Origin: an uncultured Colwellia sp.
Lineage (GTDB): Bacteria; Pseudomonadota; Gammaproteobacteria; Enterobacterales; Alteromonadaceae
Direction of reading: 5' to 3'
Assembly (NCBI GenBank): GCA_913058145.1
Contig: CAJXQM010000014.1
Location: 1 to 64,000 of the forward strand
Length of the DNA stretch: 64,000 bases
The notes beneath the pieces were generated by a model, which was given only the letters and a program-made list of their open reading frames with translations, searched no databases and had not been told where the DNA came from. A program made the position numbers and the translations under genes. Below are positions 40,235 to 52,148 of the stretch, in pieces (positions within the stretch are counted from its first letter, which is position 1; each line of letters starts with the position of its first letter).

Positions 40235-40747
40235 ATGAAAAATTATGTTTTAGTCTTATCAAGTGTATTGATTTTTTTAATAACATCATCAGTTGGTTAT
40301 GCAAAAAGTAATAGTGATTTACTATTGAACCTGACGTATTGTTCGACAATATCAAGTGATGATGTGCGCTTGGCCTGCTTTGATAAATTTCTCCCTCATA
40401 GTGCTAAGCAACCCGTTGTTGCAATAGTCGCTTCTGCCCCGTCAACGATAGATAACCCATTAAGGGAACAAAAGCTGGTTAATGATTTTGCTAAAGAACA
40501 TTTAAAAAAAACTAAAGAAGAACAAGGACCTGGTAGTCTTTTTGCTACGGTGAGCAAGATCAAAAAATTATTAAGAGGCCAATGGGTTATTTATTTTGCA
40601 AATGGCCAAAAATGGCAGCAAAAAGATAAAACAAGTATCAAATTGAAAGTAGGTAATAAAGTTCGCTTAGAGAAAGGTGCTATGGGAGCTGTTTATTTAT
40701 ATAAAGAAGGTAGCCATCGTAGTATTAAAGTTAAGCGCCTTAAGTAG
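40235..40747 (+). CDS. small exported protein of unknown function between tatC and tatD
   Basis: I do not recognise this family. The 170-residue protein has a cleavable signal peptide (hydrophobic residues 4-21, likely cleavage after GYA). A CX(11)RLACFDK segment near residues 36-51 follows; this C...RLxCFD pattern occurs in several exported proteins. The C-terminal part is basic (KVGNKVRLEKGAMGAVYLY, KVKRLK) and could be an SH3-like beta domain. It has no twin-arginine motif. It overlaps tatD by 1 bp (TAGTG), so it is translated from the same message. Confidence 0.8.
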   Translation: MKNYVLVLSSVLIFLITSSVGYAKSNSDLLLNLTYCSTISSDDVRLACFDKFLPHSAKQPVVAIVASAPSTIDNPLREQKLVNDFAKEHLKKTKEEQGPGSLFATVSKIKKLLRGQWVIYFANGQKWQQKDKTSIKLKVGNKVRLEKGAMGAVYLYKEGSHRSIKVKRLK

Positions 40748-41538
40748 TGATTGATATTGGTGTTAATTTAACAAATAAGCGTTTTGATAAAGATCGAGAT
40801 GAACTTATTCTTAGGGCTAAAAACCAAGGTGTTGAAAAACTCTTGATTACAGGTACAAGTGTTTATGAAAGTCAGCAGGCCTTAGTTTTATGCCAATATT
40901 ATCAGCAAAAATTCCCTAATACTCTATTTAGTACAGCAGGTGTTCATCCTCATGATGCTGATGGAGTGAGTGATGATTATTTAGCACAATTAATCCAATT
41001 GACAAAACAAGCCCACGTTAGAGCGATAGGAGAATGTGGCTTAGATTTTAATCGTAACTTTTCTGAACCAGAACAGCAGCTAAAAGTGTTTAAAGAACAA
41101 ATTAGCTTAGCGGCAGAGCTTGATATGCCCTTATTCCTGCATCAGCGTGATGCCTTTTATCCTTGGTTCGCAGCACTAAAGCCTTTTATTCATCGAATTC
41201 CCGCTATGGTTGCTCACTGTTTTACAGGTAATAAAGTAGAATTAGAACAGTGCATAGCAGCTAATATGTATATAGGTATTACAGGTTGGCTTTGTGATGA
41301 GCGTAGAGGAAAAGAATTGCAAAATATTATTAAATTAATCCCATTAAATCGCTTATTAATTGAAACTGATGCGCCTTACCTAACTCCTAGAACGATTCGT
41401 CCTCGTCCTAAAAGTAGCCGTAATGAACCAAGCTACTTACCTTATATAGTTCAAAAAATTGCGGATATAACCGCAATTGATGCCAATGAAATAGCTTATC
41501 AGACTAGTATTAATGCCGATAAAGCTTTCAACTTATAA
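40747..41538 (+). CDS. tatD: TatD-family metal-dependent DNase
   Basis: TatD is a TIM-barrel hydrolase with 3'-5' exonuclease activity reported in Escherichia coli; it is not needed for Tat export. The 263 residues show IDIGVNLTNKRF, STAGVHPHDA, AIGECGLDFNR, PLFLHQRDA, MVAHCFTG and IETDAPYLTPR with the metal ligands. The start is GTG, sharing a base with the preceding stop. Confidence 0.94.
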   Translation: MIDIGVNLTNKRFDKDRDELILRAKNQGVEKLLITGTSVYESQQALVLCQYYQQKFPNTLFSTAGVHPHDADGVSDDYLAQLIQLTKQAHVRAIGECGLDFNRNFSEPEQQLKVFKEQISLAAELDMPLFLHQRDAFYPWFAALKPFIHRIPAMVAHCFTGNKVELEQCIAANMYIGITGWLCDERRGKELQNIIKLIPLNRLLIETDAPYLTPRTIRPRPKSSRNEPSYLPYIVQKIADITAIDANEIAYQTSINADKAFNL

Positions 41539-41550
41539 ATTAAGCTTGCT

Positions 41551-42852
<1,302 letters not shown>

Positions 42853-42864
42853 AAAAAAGTAAAG

Positions 42865-43821
42865 TTATACGTTTCGGGGAGGAAGCATCTCATAGAGTAA
42901 TCCTTCACGAAGCGCTCCAGTAGAAAGTGTTAACTCGGCAATGTTAAAAACGGTAAATAAAGCAATTAGAATGCTTAGACCACTAGCGAGCACTGGTGCT
43001 CTATCTGCTCGTAATCCTGGTAGCCTAATATTGTCGATGATTTTACAATGAATCAATATTTGTTTAATTTCTTGCAAAAAGTCTGGTGTAATTATAATAG
43101 GTTGTTGCCTATCATGAAGGATTTCGGCTAATGCTTGCATAGAGCCAGAACTACCTAAAACAGATTGCCAACCTTCATTGAGAAAATTTTCCGATATTGG
43201 GATAAAGATTTTTTTTGCTGCGGTAATAGCTGAAACAAAGTTACTTTCAGTTAATAAATTATCAGCAAAAAACTTTTCTTTAAAGCTAACACAACCTAAA
43301 TTTAAACTAATGGCATGTTTCGCATCAAATCCTTGACCAATAATCAATTCAGTACTTGCACCACCAATATCAATAACCAACCGTTTTTTGTCAACATTAT
43401 CTTGGCAAGTATGTGCAACACCGCTGTAGATTGTATTGGCTTCTTGGTCACCACTTAATAGCTTAATTTTTAACGGTAAAATTTTATTAGCCACTTTTAT
43501 AAAGTCGTCACGATTTATAGCTATTCTTAATGCAGCGGTAGCTACAATACGAATATTACTTACAGGGATACCCTCGAGATGTTGGGAAAATAGGATTAAA
43601 CAAGTAATACCACGGTTAATAGCATCATGACTTAATTCGTTGTTACTATTTAAACTGGCAGCTAAACGTACTTTTTGTTTTATTTTGTCTACAACCTTAA
43701 CTTGGTTGTTAACTAATTGAGTGATCAGTAAATGAAAGCTGTTCGAGCCTAAATCAACCACAGCGTAATGCGAATCTTTATATTTCGCTTTAAGCTGTGG
43801 TGTTTTTTGTTGCGGAGTCAT
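42865..43821 (-). CDS. short Ppx/GppA-family phosphatase
   Basis: Ppx/GppA proteins hydrolyse polyphosphate or pppGpp. This 318-residue protein has the ASKHA-type N-terminal fold: YAVVDLGSNSFHLLI, IATAALRIAINRDDF, DIGGASTELI and LGSSGSMQALAE. Escherichia coli GppA and Ppx are about 500 residues, with a C-terminal HD-like domain that is missing here. It lies 16 bp after rhlB on the same strand, the gppA position in Escherichia coli, so gppA is likely, but polyphosphatase activity cannot be excluded. Confidence 0.85.
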   Translation of the reverse strand: MTPQQKTPQLKAKYKDSHYAVVDLGSNSFHLLITQLVNNQVKVVDKIKQKVRLAASLNSNNELSHDAINRGITCLILFSQHLEGIPVSNIRIVATAALRIAINRDDFIKVANKILPLKIKLLSGDQEANTIYSGVAHTCQDNVDKKRLVIDIGGASTELIIGQGFDAKHAISLNLGCVSFKEKFFADNLLTESNFVSAITAAKKIFIPISENFLNEGWQSVLGSSGSMQALAEILHDRQQPIIITPDFLQEIKQILIHCKIIDNIRLPGLRADRAPVLASGLSILIALFTVFNIAELTLSTGALREGLLYEMLPPRNV

Positions 43822-43837
43822 TTAAAAACAAAGAAAA

Positions 43838-45115
43838 CTAACGGCGAGGACGAGAATTGCTGTTGCCGTTTTGTTTAAAGTTACCACGGCTCCCTTGTCG
43901 GTTACCACCAGGTTTATGCCGGCGAGGGCGTGGATTTACTTTAGGTAAATCATCAAGCAAGGCTTCTTGTAAGTATTTTGTTACAGGCAATGCATGTTGA
44001 ATATAATCTTCAATTGCAGGTAAGTTAAATACATATTGTTCACAAGCTAGACTTATGGCATGTCCAGTTTCACCAGCACGTCCGGTACGACCAATACGGT
44101 GTACATAATCTTCACAATCATCAGGTAAATCATAGTTAAAAACATGCGTAACTGATGGGATATGTAAACCACGAGCAGCAACATCAGTCGCCACTAATAT
44201 ATCCAAAGTACCGTCGGTAAATTGCTCTAGTATTTTCAAACGTTTCTTTTGGGGAACATCGCCGGTTAATAAGCCTGCTCTTAATTTGTCCGAAACAAGG
44301 TGATCAAAAAGTTTTTCACAAACATGTTTAGTGTTGGCAAAAATAATGGCTTTTTCAGGCCAGTCTTCCTCTATTAATGTTTGTAATAAAGCCATTTTAT
44401 CTTCATTAGACGGATAAAATAACTCTTCACTAATACGAGTATTTGTTTTTTGATCTGGTGCGATTTCTACACTGGTTGGATCATTCATATGCTCGAAAGC
44501 AAGTTCTTTAACTCTAAATGACAATGTAGCAGAGAACAGCATACTTAAACGCTGTGTCGCAGGAGGCATTTTATCGAACATATAGCGTATATCTTTAATA
44601 AAGCCTAAATCGAACATTCTGTCGGCTTCATCAAGCACAATAACTTCAATATTGCTTAAGTTATAAATACCTTGTTTTAAATAGTCTAATAAGCGACCAC
44701 AGGTGCCAATTAAAATATCGACTCCTTGCTCTAACTCTAAACGTTGACTTTCATACCCTTCGCCGCCATAGACAATGCCAAGACGTAACCCTGTGCTTTT
44801 TGCCATTTCAATAGCATCACGATGAATTTGAATAGCAAGTTCACGTGTTGGCGCCATTATTAATGCACGAGGTTGATTGTGTGTTGGTGCTTCTACTTGT
44901 AACAACCGGTGAAAAGTGCCAGCTAAAAATGCGATGGTTTTACCTTCACCTGTTTGAGCTTGGCCTGCTATGTCAGTGCCTTGAAGCAATATAGGTAAAG
45001 ACTGTTCCTGAATGGACGTACAATGTTGGAAGCCCATGGCTTCTAATCCGGTTACGACTTGCGGAGCAAGATTTAAGTCAGCGAATTTTGTTTCTGTTAA
45101 GTGTGTTTTTTTCAT
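43838..45115 (-). CDS. rhlB: ATP-dependent RNA helicase RhlB
   Basis: RhlB is the DEAD-box helicase of the RNA degradosome. The 425 residues contain the Q motif, [32 protein letters not shown] and [11 protein letters not shown], then a basic Arg/Gly/Asn-rich tail that binds RNA. Its place divergent from trxA-rho matches the Escherichia coli locus, which favours RhlB over other DEAD-box paralogues. Confidence 0.92.
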   Translation of the reverse strand: MKKTHLTETKFADLNLAPQVVTGLEAMGFQHCTSIQEQSLPILLQGTDIAGQAQTGEGKTIAFLAGTFHRLLQVEAPTHNQPRALIMAPTRELAIQIHRDAIEMAKSTGLRLGIVYGGEGYESQRLELEQGVDILIGTCGRLLDYLKQGIYNLSNIEVIVLDEADRMFDLGFIKDIRYMFDKMPPATQRLSMLFSATLSFRVKELAFEHMNDPTSVEIAPDQKTNTRISEELFYPSNEDKMALLQTLIEEDWPEKAIIFANTKHVCEKLFDHLVSDKLRAGLLTGDVPQKKRLKILEQFTDGTLDILVATDVAARGLHIPSVTHVFNYDLPDDCEDYVHRIGRTGRAGETGHAISLACEQYVFNLPAIEDYIQHALPVTKYLQEALLDDLPKVNPRPRRHKPGGNRQGSRGNFKQNGNSNSRPRR

Positions 45116-45138
45116 GGCGGTAGCTTAACACCATAGTT

Positions 45139-45191
45139 ATACCAATTGAAGCAATGAATTGAATTGACTCATTCATTATTTCAATTGGTAT
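45139..45191. repeat. 53-bp palindromic element with ATACCAATTGAA ends
   Basis: ATACCAATTGAA (45139-45150) is repeated inverted at 45180-45191. After a 2-nt mismatch a second pair AATGAAT (45153-45159) and ATTCATT (45171-45177) continues the stem, leaving an 11-nt loop. The arms contain the ATACCAAT core seen elsewhere in the window. It lies between divergent rhlB and trxA and resembles a short MITE or REP-like unit. Confidence 0.75.
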
Positions 45192-45332
45192 TAATTAATA
45201 ACTAACTTTAGAGGTGTTCAGTAAATATAAAAGAAAACAAACTTGAAAAATAGGCAACATAGCCTCATAAATGTATATATAATAGTGAAATTAAATAGCG
45301 TGGCGTAGATGCCATAAGAAAGGGAGAATGAG

Positions 45333-45659
45333 ATGAACGATAAAATTATTCAACTAACGGATGATAGTTTTGAAGCAGATGTGTTAAAAGCTTCGGGTTT
45401 AGTGTTGGTTGATTTTTGGGCGGAATGGTGTGGTCCTTGTAAAATGATAGCGCCGATTCTTGATGACATAGCCTTAGAATATGATGGTAAGGTTACGGTT
45501 GGTAAATTAAATATCGATCAAAACTCAGATACTCCGCCTAAGTATGGTGTACGAGGAATTCCAACATTGTTGTTGTTTAAAGATGGCGAAATCGCTGATA
45601 CTAAAGTTGGTGCTTTATCAAAAACGCAATTAAAAGAGTTTTTAGATAAAAACATTTAA
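45333..45659 (+). CDS. trxA: thioredoxin 1
   Basis: This 108-residue thioredoxin has the redox motif WCGPCK (Cys33, Cys36), the preceding VDFWAEW strand and the cis-proline loop [12 protein letters not shown]. It reduces disulfides in the cytoplasm. It lies upstream of rho as in enterobacteria; a TATAAT at 45278-45283 may be its -10. Confidence 0.96.
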   Translation: MNDKIIQLTDDSFEADVLKASGLVLVDFWAEWCGPCKMIAPILDDIALEYDGKVTVGKLNIDQNSDTPPKYGVRGIPTLLLFKDGEIADTKVGALSKTQLKEFLDKNI

Positions 45660-45680
45660 TTCGTCATTAAATATTTTAAA

Positions 45681-45708
45681 AACCTGAAATAATTTCAGGT
45701 TTTTTTAT
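45681..45708 (+). terminator. terminator after trxA
   Basis: AACCTGAAA (45681-45689) pairs with TTTCAGGTT (45693-45701) around a TAA loop, extended by A/T pairs and a T run. Confidence 0.9.
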
Positions 45709-45940
45709 ACCCGTTTAAAAAAAAGTTAAAATGTAAGCAAACATTTTAACTAGTACCTTTACCTAGTTAACTTTTAATGCTAGATTTAAGCACTGAATAT
45801 AAAATAACATTTCTATATCCCTATTCTCCTGTCTTTTTTTTGTTTTTATTAGATCAGAAGATTAAAAACACTCATTTAAAATAAACTGTCATCGGCAATC
45901 GCCAGGACATAACCACGTAAAATAGTTTAAGAAACCCCCT

Positions 45941-47200
45941 ATGAATCTTACCGAACTGAAAGAAAAATCCATTAATGAATTGGTTGAGCTCTCTGAAACG
46001 ATGAAGCTAGAAAACCTTGCTAGAACACGCAAACAAGACATCATCTTTGCTATCTTAAAGAAGCATGCCGAAAATGATAATGATATTTTTGGTGGCGGTG
46101 TTTTAGAAATTTTACAAGATGGATTTGGCTTCTTACGCTCTGCCGACTCTTCCTATTTAGCTGGCCCAGATGATATTTATGTATCACCAAGTCAAATTCG
46201 CCGTTTTAGCATGAGAACGGGTGATACTATTCAAGGTAAAATTCGTTCACCGAAAAAAGGTGAGCGTTACTTTGCTTTGTTAAAAGTAACAGAAGTGAAT
46301 TTTGATCGACCTGAAAACACACGTAATAAGATTTTATTTGAAAACTTAACACCTATACACCCTACCGAGCGCTTCACGTTGGAACGAGGTAATGGTTCTA
46401 CAGAAGATATTACCGCGCGTATATTAGATTTAGCTTCGCCAATTGGTAAAGGTCAACGTGGCTTGATCGTAGCACCACCGAAAGCGGGTAAAACATTATT
46501 ACTACAAAATATCGCTCAAAGTATTGCCCATAATCATCCTGACGCAGAACTAATGGTATTGCTAATTGATGAGCGCCCAGAAGAAGTAACTGAAATGCAG
46601 CGCTTAGTCAAAGGCGAAGTGGTTGCTTCTACGTTTGATGAACCCGCTTCTCGTCATGTCCAAGTAGCCGAAATGGTTATTGAGAAAGCGAAACGTTTAG
46701 TCGAGCATAAAAAAGATGTTGTTATTTTACTCGACTCAGTTACACGTTTAGCACGTGCTTATAATACGGTCGTTCCTTCATCAGGAAAAATATTAACAGG
46801 TGGTGTTGATGCTAATGCTTTACATCGTCCTAAGCGTTTCTTTGGCGCTGCGCGTAACATTGAAGAAGGTGGTAGTTTAACTATTATTGCTACAGCGTTG
46901 GTAGAAACGGGCTCTAAAATGGATGAAGTGATCTACGAAGAATTTAAAGGTACAGGTAATATGGAATTACACCTGTCTCGTAAGATTTCAGAAAAACGTG
47001 TTTTCCCAGCGATTAATATTAATCGTAGTGGCACACGCCGTGAAGAATTGATCACTAAGCCTGCTGAATTACAAAAAATGTGGATTTTACGTAAAATTGT
47101 TCATGAAATGGATGAAATAGGCGCGATTGAATTTCTTATTGATAAATTAGCGTTGTCTAAAACCAATAATGAATTTTTTGATTCAATGAAACGTAAGTAA
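45941..47200 (+). CDS. rho: transcription termination factor Rho
   Basis: Rho is the hexameric RNA helicase that ends transcription at rut sites. The 419 residues show the N-terminal helical and cold-shock-like RNA-binding domain ([15 protein letters not shown]), the P-loop [24 protein letters not shown] and [13 protein letters not shown]. The 281-nt leader between the trxA terminator and rho could carry Rho-dependent autoregulation. Confidence 0.97.
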   Translation: MNLTELKEKSINELVELSETMKLENLARTRKQDIIFAILKKHAENDNDIFGGGVLEILQDGFGFLRSADSSYLAGPDDIYVSPSQIRRFSMRTGDTIQGKIRSPKKGERYFALLKVTEVNFDRPENTRNKILFENLTPIHPTERFTLERGNGSTEDITARILDLASPIGKGQRGLIVAPPKAGKTLLLQNIAQSIAHNHPDAELMVLLIDERPEEVTEMQRLVKGEVVASTFDEPASRHVQVAEMVIEKAKRLVEHKKDVVILLDSVTRLARAYNTVVPSSGKILTGGVDANALHRPKRFFGAARNIEEGGSLTIIATALVETGSKMDEVIYEEFKGTGNMELHLSRKISEKRVFPAININRSGTRREELITKPAELQKMWILRKIVHEMDEIGAIEFLIDKLALSKTNNEFFDSMKRK

Positions 47201-47216
47201 TCTTTACTACTGATAT

Positions 47217-47244
47217 AAAACCAGTCATGTAGGCTGGTTTTTTT
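47217..47244 (+). terminator. terminator after rho
   Basis: AAAACCAG (47217-47224) pairs with CTGGTTTT around a 9-nt loop, followed by more Ts. It lies 17 bp beyond the rho stop. Confidence 0.88.
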
Positions 47245-47271
47245 GTTTTTAAAGCGCATTTTAATAACTTA

Positions 47272-48777
47272 ATGGCATCTATGAAATATAACGATTTAAG
47301 AGATTTTATCAGTCAGCTTGAAAAAATAGGGCAATTAAAACGTATTACAGCCCCTATTTCTACTCACCTTGCTATGACTGAAATTAGCGATCGTACGCTA
47401 CGCGCTAAAGGGCCGGCATTATTATTTGAGAATGCGGTAGATGAACAGGGTCAGCCTCATAATATGCCCGTACTCACTAATTTATTTGGCACACCGGATA
47501 GAGTCGCGCTTGCTATGGGGCAAGAAAATGTTGCTGCTTTACGTGAGGTTGGAGAGTTATTGGCCATGTTGAAAGAGCCAGAGCCACCAAAAGGTCTTCG
47601 TGATGCGTTAAGTAAGATTCCGGTTTATAAACAAGTACTCAATATGCCTGTTAAAGTGATTAAAAAACCACTTTGTCAGCAAATTGTATTTAGTGGTGAA
47701 GACGTCGATTTAACCAAATTGCCAATTCAAACTTGTTGGCCTGGTGATGTGGCGCCCTTAATTACTTGGGGCTTAACAATTACTAAAGGTCCAAATAAAG
47801 AACGTCAGAATTTAGGTATTTATCGCCAACAGGTATTGTCTAAGAATAAACTCATTATGCGTTGGTTATCTCACCGTGGTGGTGCATTAGATTTTCAAGA
47901 GTTTAAGAAAACGAATCCAGGTGAAAAATATCCAGTTTCAGTTGCTTTAGGTGCTGATCCTGCCACAATTTTAGGTGCGGTAACACCGGTACCGGATACC
48001 TTGTCTGAGTACGCTTTTGCCGGCTTATTACGTGGGTCAAAAACTGAAGTAGCCAAATCAATCAGTAATGATTTACAAGTGCCAGCAACAGCTGAAATTA
48101 TCCTAGAAGGTTATTTAGATCCTGAAGAAACAGCGCCAGAAGGTCCTTATGGTGATCATACGGGTTATTATAATGAAGTGGATGATTTTCCTGTTTTTAC
48201 CGTTACCCATATAACTATGCGAAAAGATCCTATTTACCACAGTACCTATACCGGAAGACCACCTGATGAGCCTGCTATTTTAGGGGTGGCATTAAATGAA
48301 GTATTTGTCCCTATTTTACAAAAGCAGTTTCCTGAAATTCAAGACTTTTATTTACCGCCAGAAGGTTGTTCGTATCGTTTAGCGGTTGTAACCATTAAGA
48401 AACAATATCCAGGGCACGCTAAACGGGTCATGATGGGGGTTTGGTCATTTCTTAGGCAATTTATGTACACTAAATTTGTCATTGTTTGTGATGATGATGT
48501 TGATGCTCGAAATTGGGAGGATGTAATTTGGGCTATGACTACGCGAATGGATCCAAGCCGAGATACGGTATTAATTGAAAATACCCCGATCGATTATTTA
48601 GATTTTGCCTCGCCTGTGTCAGGTTTAGGCTCTAAAATGGGATTAGATGCGACGAATAAATGGCCGGGTGAAACCACTAGAGAATGGGGAGTTCCCATTG
48701 AAATGACGGCTGAAATAAAGCAACAAATAGACGATATCTGGGATGAGTTAGCTATCCTTCCTGAAGAAAATAATTAA
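47272..48777 (+). CDS. ubiD: 3-octaprenyl-4-hydroxybenzoate carboxy-lyase UbiD
   Basis: UbiD decarboxylates the prenylated hydroxybenzoate in ubiquinone synthesis, using prenylated FMN made by UbiX. The 501-residue protein begins [17 protein letters not shown], which matches the family at the chosen ATG, and contains [15 protein letters not shown], with the catalytic Glu, and [16 protein letters not shown]. fre follows 17 bp later, as in Escherichia coli. Confidence 0.96.
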   Translation: MASMKYNDLRDFISQLEKIGQLKRITAPISTHLAMTEISDRTLRAKGPALLFENAVDEQGQPHNMPVLTNLFGTPDRVALAMGQENVAALREVGELLAMLKEPEPPKGLRDALSKIPVYKQVLNMPVKVIKKPLCQQIVFSGEDVDLTKLPIQTCWPGDVAPLITWGLTITKGPNKERQNLGIYRQQVLSKNKLIMRWLSHRGGALDFQEFKKTNPGEKYPVSVALGADPATILGAVTPVPDTLSEYAFAGLLRGSKTEVAKSISNDLQVPATAEIILEGYLDPEETAPEGPYGDHTGYYNEVDDFPVFTVTHITMRKDPIYHSTYTGRPPDEPAILGVALNEVFVPILQKQFPEIQDFYLPPEGCSYRLAVVTIKKQYPGHAKRVMMGVWSFLRQFMYTKFVIVCDDDVDARNWEDVIWAMTTRMDPSRDTVLIENTPIDYLDFASPVSGLGSKMGLDATNKWPGETTREWGVPIEMTAEIKQQIDDIWDELAILPEENN

Positions 48778-48794
48778 ATTAAAGAGATATATTA

Positions 48795-49502
48795 ATGAAA
48801 ACAATTAGCTGTCAAATAGTGTCCTTAACTTCACTTACGGCTCATGTGTTTAAGGTACTATTGAAACCCACTGAAAAAATAGACTTTATTGCTGGGCAGT
48901 ATTTAAACGTTGTGATGAGTGAAGAAGACAAACGACCATTTTCTATTGCGAGCTCACCGAATAGTGATTTGATTGAATTACAAATAGGCGCTTTTGTTGC
49001 TGACAGTTATCCAATGCAAGTGATAGATAAAATCAAAGTGGCACAAACTGATAACAAACCTGTGACTATTGAAATACCTGCCGGAAAAGCACAATTACGT
49101 ACAGAGAGCGAACGTCCGCTGTTATTGTTAGCAGGGGGAACAGGGTTTTCTTATATTAAGTCTATGTTTGAGTATTTAGCAGAGCAAAAATCACAACGTC
49201 ATATCTTGGTATATTGGGGCTTGCGTGAGTTGGCTGCGGCCTATGAACTTGAAGAAACTGCAGCAATGATTGCTAAGCTACCGCATGCTAATTTTATCCC
49301 CGTAATTGAAAATGGTAGCGAAGCGTGGCAAGGAAAAACAGGCTTAGTGCATCAAGCGGTTATGGCTGATATTGTTAGTTTAGAGCCTTATGATATTTAT
49401 CTTGCCGGTCGCTTTGAAATGGTTGGTGCTATTCGTAGTGACTTTGTTGAGCATGGTGCATTGCTTGAACATATGTATGCGGATGCTTTTGCTTTTATTT
49501 AA
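48795..49502 (+). CDS. fre: NAD(P)H-flavin reductase
   Basis: Fre reduces free FMN or FAD with NAD(P)H and can supply reduced flavin to other enzymes, plausibly including the UbiX/UbiD system next door. The 235 residues show the flavin motif RPFSIASSP and the pyridine-nucleotide loop LLAGGTGFSYIKSM. It is convergent with hemY. Confidence 0.93.
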   Translation: MKTISCQIVSLTSLTAHVFKVLLKPTEKIDFIAGQYLNVVMSEEDKRPFSIASSPNSDLIELQIGAFVADSYPMQVIDKIKVAQTDNKPVTIEIPAGKAQLRTESERPLLLLAGGTGFSYIKSMFEYLAEQKSQRHILVYWGLRELAAAYELEETAAMIAKLPHANFIPVIENGSEAWQGKTGLVHQAVMADIVSLEPYDIYLAGRFEMVGAIRSDFVEHGALLEHMYADAFAFI

Positions 49503-49518
49503 ATAAGCCTTATTTTAA

Positions 49519-50718
49519 TTAATAGCTCTGTACCTTAATCCACACTTCATTTGCTGTTTTATGTTTACCCTCTTCTGTGAGGGCTTTAGCAAAAGCTTGT
49601 AAGTCTTGCTTATCGTATTGTTGCCCTTCAAGTTTAATTAAACTGCCAAAGGCCTTTTCTGCCATTGACCATTGTTCACTCATTAGCGCTAAATGTCCCA
49701 AGCAACTTAGCCATTGTGGGCTTTTGCTATTATCATGGAGATGTTTTTGAACTAAAGCTATTAACGGTTCACTCTGCTTAATCGGTAATGAGCGCAATTG
49801 TTTAAAAAAGTAATCATTGGGTTGCTTCTTCAGCAGTGGTGTAATGAGCTTGATTAATGGTTCAGTAATTTTTTGCTCAGCGAGAACCCGGCAATAAGCA
49901 AATAAAACGGCTTCTCGTTGCTTTACTTTACGCCCAAGGGATTTCCAATAAGCGTGCAAACTTGTTTGGTCTTGTTTAATGATAATGTGGTTAAATACGC
50001 CATAATAGGCTTTTGCTTCCCATGCCTGCACCGACTTATCCGTAATTGTTTTTTCTTTGCGGACCATATTTAAATAGTCTACCGCTGATTCAAAGCGCTT
50101 TTCAATTAAGCATAAATTAATTTCCAGTACTAATAAACGGGTATCGTGACCAATTTGTTTATGATTTTCATCAATTAAGAGCCGTGCTTTTTCATACGCA
50201 TCGTTTGAATCTTGATTCATCAACAGCTTTACTTTAACAATAACACTAGATAAATCGGCAACGCTCGATTTTGCAGTCTCTTGCTCTAACAGGGCTAAGT
50301 AGTGATTGGTGTTGGTATCAAGTTGCTGTTTTGCAGAGGCCGCGGCGGCAAGTAAATAAGCACTTTGTTGACGTTTTGCTGGCTCGGCACTTTTAGCAAA
50401 TAACTGCTCTGCGCCTTGATAATCTTCTAACATATAGGCCGCAAGGCCTTTATTGAAATTGGCAATGCCACGTCTTCTGCCAGCGAAGGCTACTTTATTC
50501 CATGCGTTGAAGCTTATCTTTAAGCTGCCACGGAGCACTTTGTAAAGGATAAAAGCGCTGATAGCAAATAGAGTGAACATTATCATTGCTGATAGTATGG
50601 TTAACTCAATAATGGTTTCACCCATGGCAATAAGGATGTAGCCTTTTTCATCAATTAATAGTGGGCTAAGAGCTAAAACAGCAAAGAATAATATAATAAT
50701 GGCAATAAAACGGATCAT
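49519..50718 (-). CDS. hemY: HemY-family tetratricopeptide membrane protein
   Basis: This 399-residue inner-membrane protein has two N-terminal membrane helices (about 2-20 and 38-65), the family FAGRRRGIANFNKGLAAYMLEDYQ segment and a cytoplasmic TPR region. It is the gammaproteobacterial HemY of the hem operon, not the protoporphyrinogen oxidase of the same name. Its role in heme synthesis is thought to be as a scaffold. It overlaps hemX by 4 bp (ATGA). Confidence 0.92.
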   Translation of the reverse strand: MIRFIAIIILFFAVLALSPLLIDEKGYILIAMGETIIELTILSAMIMFTLFAISAFILYKVLRGSLKISFNAWNKVAFAGRRRGIANFNKGLAAYMLEDYQGAEQLFAKSAEPAKRQQSAYLLAAAASAKQQLDTNTNHYLALLEQETAKSSVADLSSVIVKVKLLMNQDSNDAYEKARLLIDENHKQIGHDTRLLVLEINLCLIEKRFESAVDYLNMVRKEKTITDKSVQAWEAKAYYGVFNHIIIKQDQTSLHAYWKSLGRKVKQREAVLFAYCRVLAEQKITEPLIKLITPLLKKQPNDYFFKQLRSLPIKQSEPLIALVQKHLHDNSKSPQWLSCLGHLALMSEQWSMAEKAFGSLIKLEGQQYDKQDLQAFAKALTEEGKHKTANEVWIKVQSY

Positions 50719-51989
50719 ATTATACCCTCAACTTTAGGCTGAACATCCTGTTTTTTCGGTAAGGGTGATTCTTTTTCAGGATTAGTCTTTACTGCGTCAT
50801 TTACCTTTTTTAGCGGTGTTTCCACAACGTCACTAGCTGTTTTCTTAGACGAAATTAGTGATTTAGTTGCCTGATTTTTCAGCGCTTTCCTGATGGCAGT
50901 CAAAGAGGTTAAATCACTTGGGTACACATAACTAACACGTTGTGTTTGTAAGTTAGTTAATGCGTTTAGAAAGTGTTGATTAACGGCTTCTTCCAGATCA
51001 AAAAATTCAGTAAGCCAGTGTTGAATATCGGTTAAGGTTTTTTGGTAAATATCCCCTTTACGTTCACTAGCCGCCCATAGAGCCAATTGAATTTTTAAAG
51101 TTAAGTTTTGCTTTAAATGCTGTTGTTGTTCTGGTGATGTCAGTGGCTCGATCAGTCCTGTTCTTTGACGAACACGAATAAAGTCATCTAGAAACTTCTG
51201 CCATGTTTTGGTTAAATTGGCTTGCCAATCATTAAGGTCATTCGATAATTCAAGGCTAGTATTGGTATCCGTTTCAGCATCAACATCCACCATGGCCAAA
51301 GGTAACATGGCCACTTGTTTGTTTAGTGCCATTAACGTTAAAATAATCTCGTCAGTTTGCAAGGTAGGCATCAGTTCAAGTGACTTTATATCCAGGTGTA
51401 CTAATTCACGAACGGGTAAAAACGCGGGATCGTTCAGATCGGCTAAGCGGGAATCGGCATCTTTAAGTAAACCAATTGCTGCGGTGGTGTCATGTTCCAA
51501 CCATAAGGTTCTTGCCGCAATACGAATGAGGTATTCAGCTTCATGCAATAGCCAATCACTGGGTTGAAGTTGTTTAGCCTTACGTTCAAGTTGACCTACA
51601 GCCATATTAAGTTCAGCCATCTTTGCTTGATTGCTATCATTAACTTGAGCGGTTACTTGTTGTAGCTGTTTAGCAAATGTTTTTTGTTGCTCAATCAAAG
51701 CCTGTTTTATTTGAGCTTGATATTGATTGAATGTAGCGGTATTTTTATGATCAATTTGTTCAGAGAGCTTTATTGTCAATAATTGGCTTTGTTGTTGTTG
51801 CCAAAAATAGTGAACAGCTGTGGCACCTAACGCTATCACAATAGCAACGAGTGCTAATTTTGATATCTTATTTTGACTCTTAGCTGCCGTGTCTTTTGTA
51901 GCGGTTGCTTTAGTTTTTTTTGTGACCGGCGCTTGGGGGGCTGTATTTTTTGCTGGTTCAGTGGCTAATGGGGGTTTTTTATCAGTCAT
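50715..51989 (-). CDS. hemX: HemX-family membrane protein
   Basis: This 424-residue protein is often annotated as uroporphyrinogen-III methyltransferase, but it lacks a methyltransferase domain. It has a Lys/Ala/Thr-rich cytoplasmic N-terminus (1-45), one membrane helix (about 46-64), a coiled coil and the DWLLHEAEYLIRIAARTLWLEHD signature, with a Lys-rich tail. Its operon position after hemD is canonical. Confidence 0.92.
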   Translation of the reverse strand: MTDKKPPLATEPAKNTAPQAPVTKKTKATATKDTAAKSQNKISKLALVAIVIALGATAVHYFWQQQQSQLLTIKLSEQIDHKNTATFNQYQAQIKQALIEQQKTFAKQLQQVTAQVNDSNQAKMAELNMAVGQLERKAKQLQPSDWLLHEAEYLIRIAARTLWLEHDTTAAIGLLKDADSRLADLNDPAFLPVRELVHLDIKSLELMPTLQTDEIILTLMALNKQVAMLPLAMVDVDAETDTNTSLELSNDLNDWQANLTKTWQKFLDDFIRVRQRTGLIEPLTSPEQQQHLKQNLTLKIQLALWAASERKGDIYQKTLTDIQHWLTEFFDLEEAVNQHFLNALTNLQTQRVSYVYPSDLTSLTAIRKALKNQATKSLISSKKTASDVVETPLKKVNDAVKTNPEKESPLPKKQDVQPKVEGII

Positions 51990-52148
51990 TTTTCATTCCA
52001 TTATTGAATTTTAGTAACTACTCAACTAACGCTAGAAATAGAGTCACTCCAGTAACATCTTAATCTAGGATTTTAGTCATTCACATACAATTCTTCGATT
52101 AAGATACCACGAAGATAACAGATGGTGAATAGAGTCGAATTTTATTGC

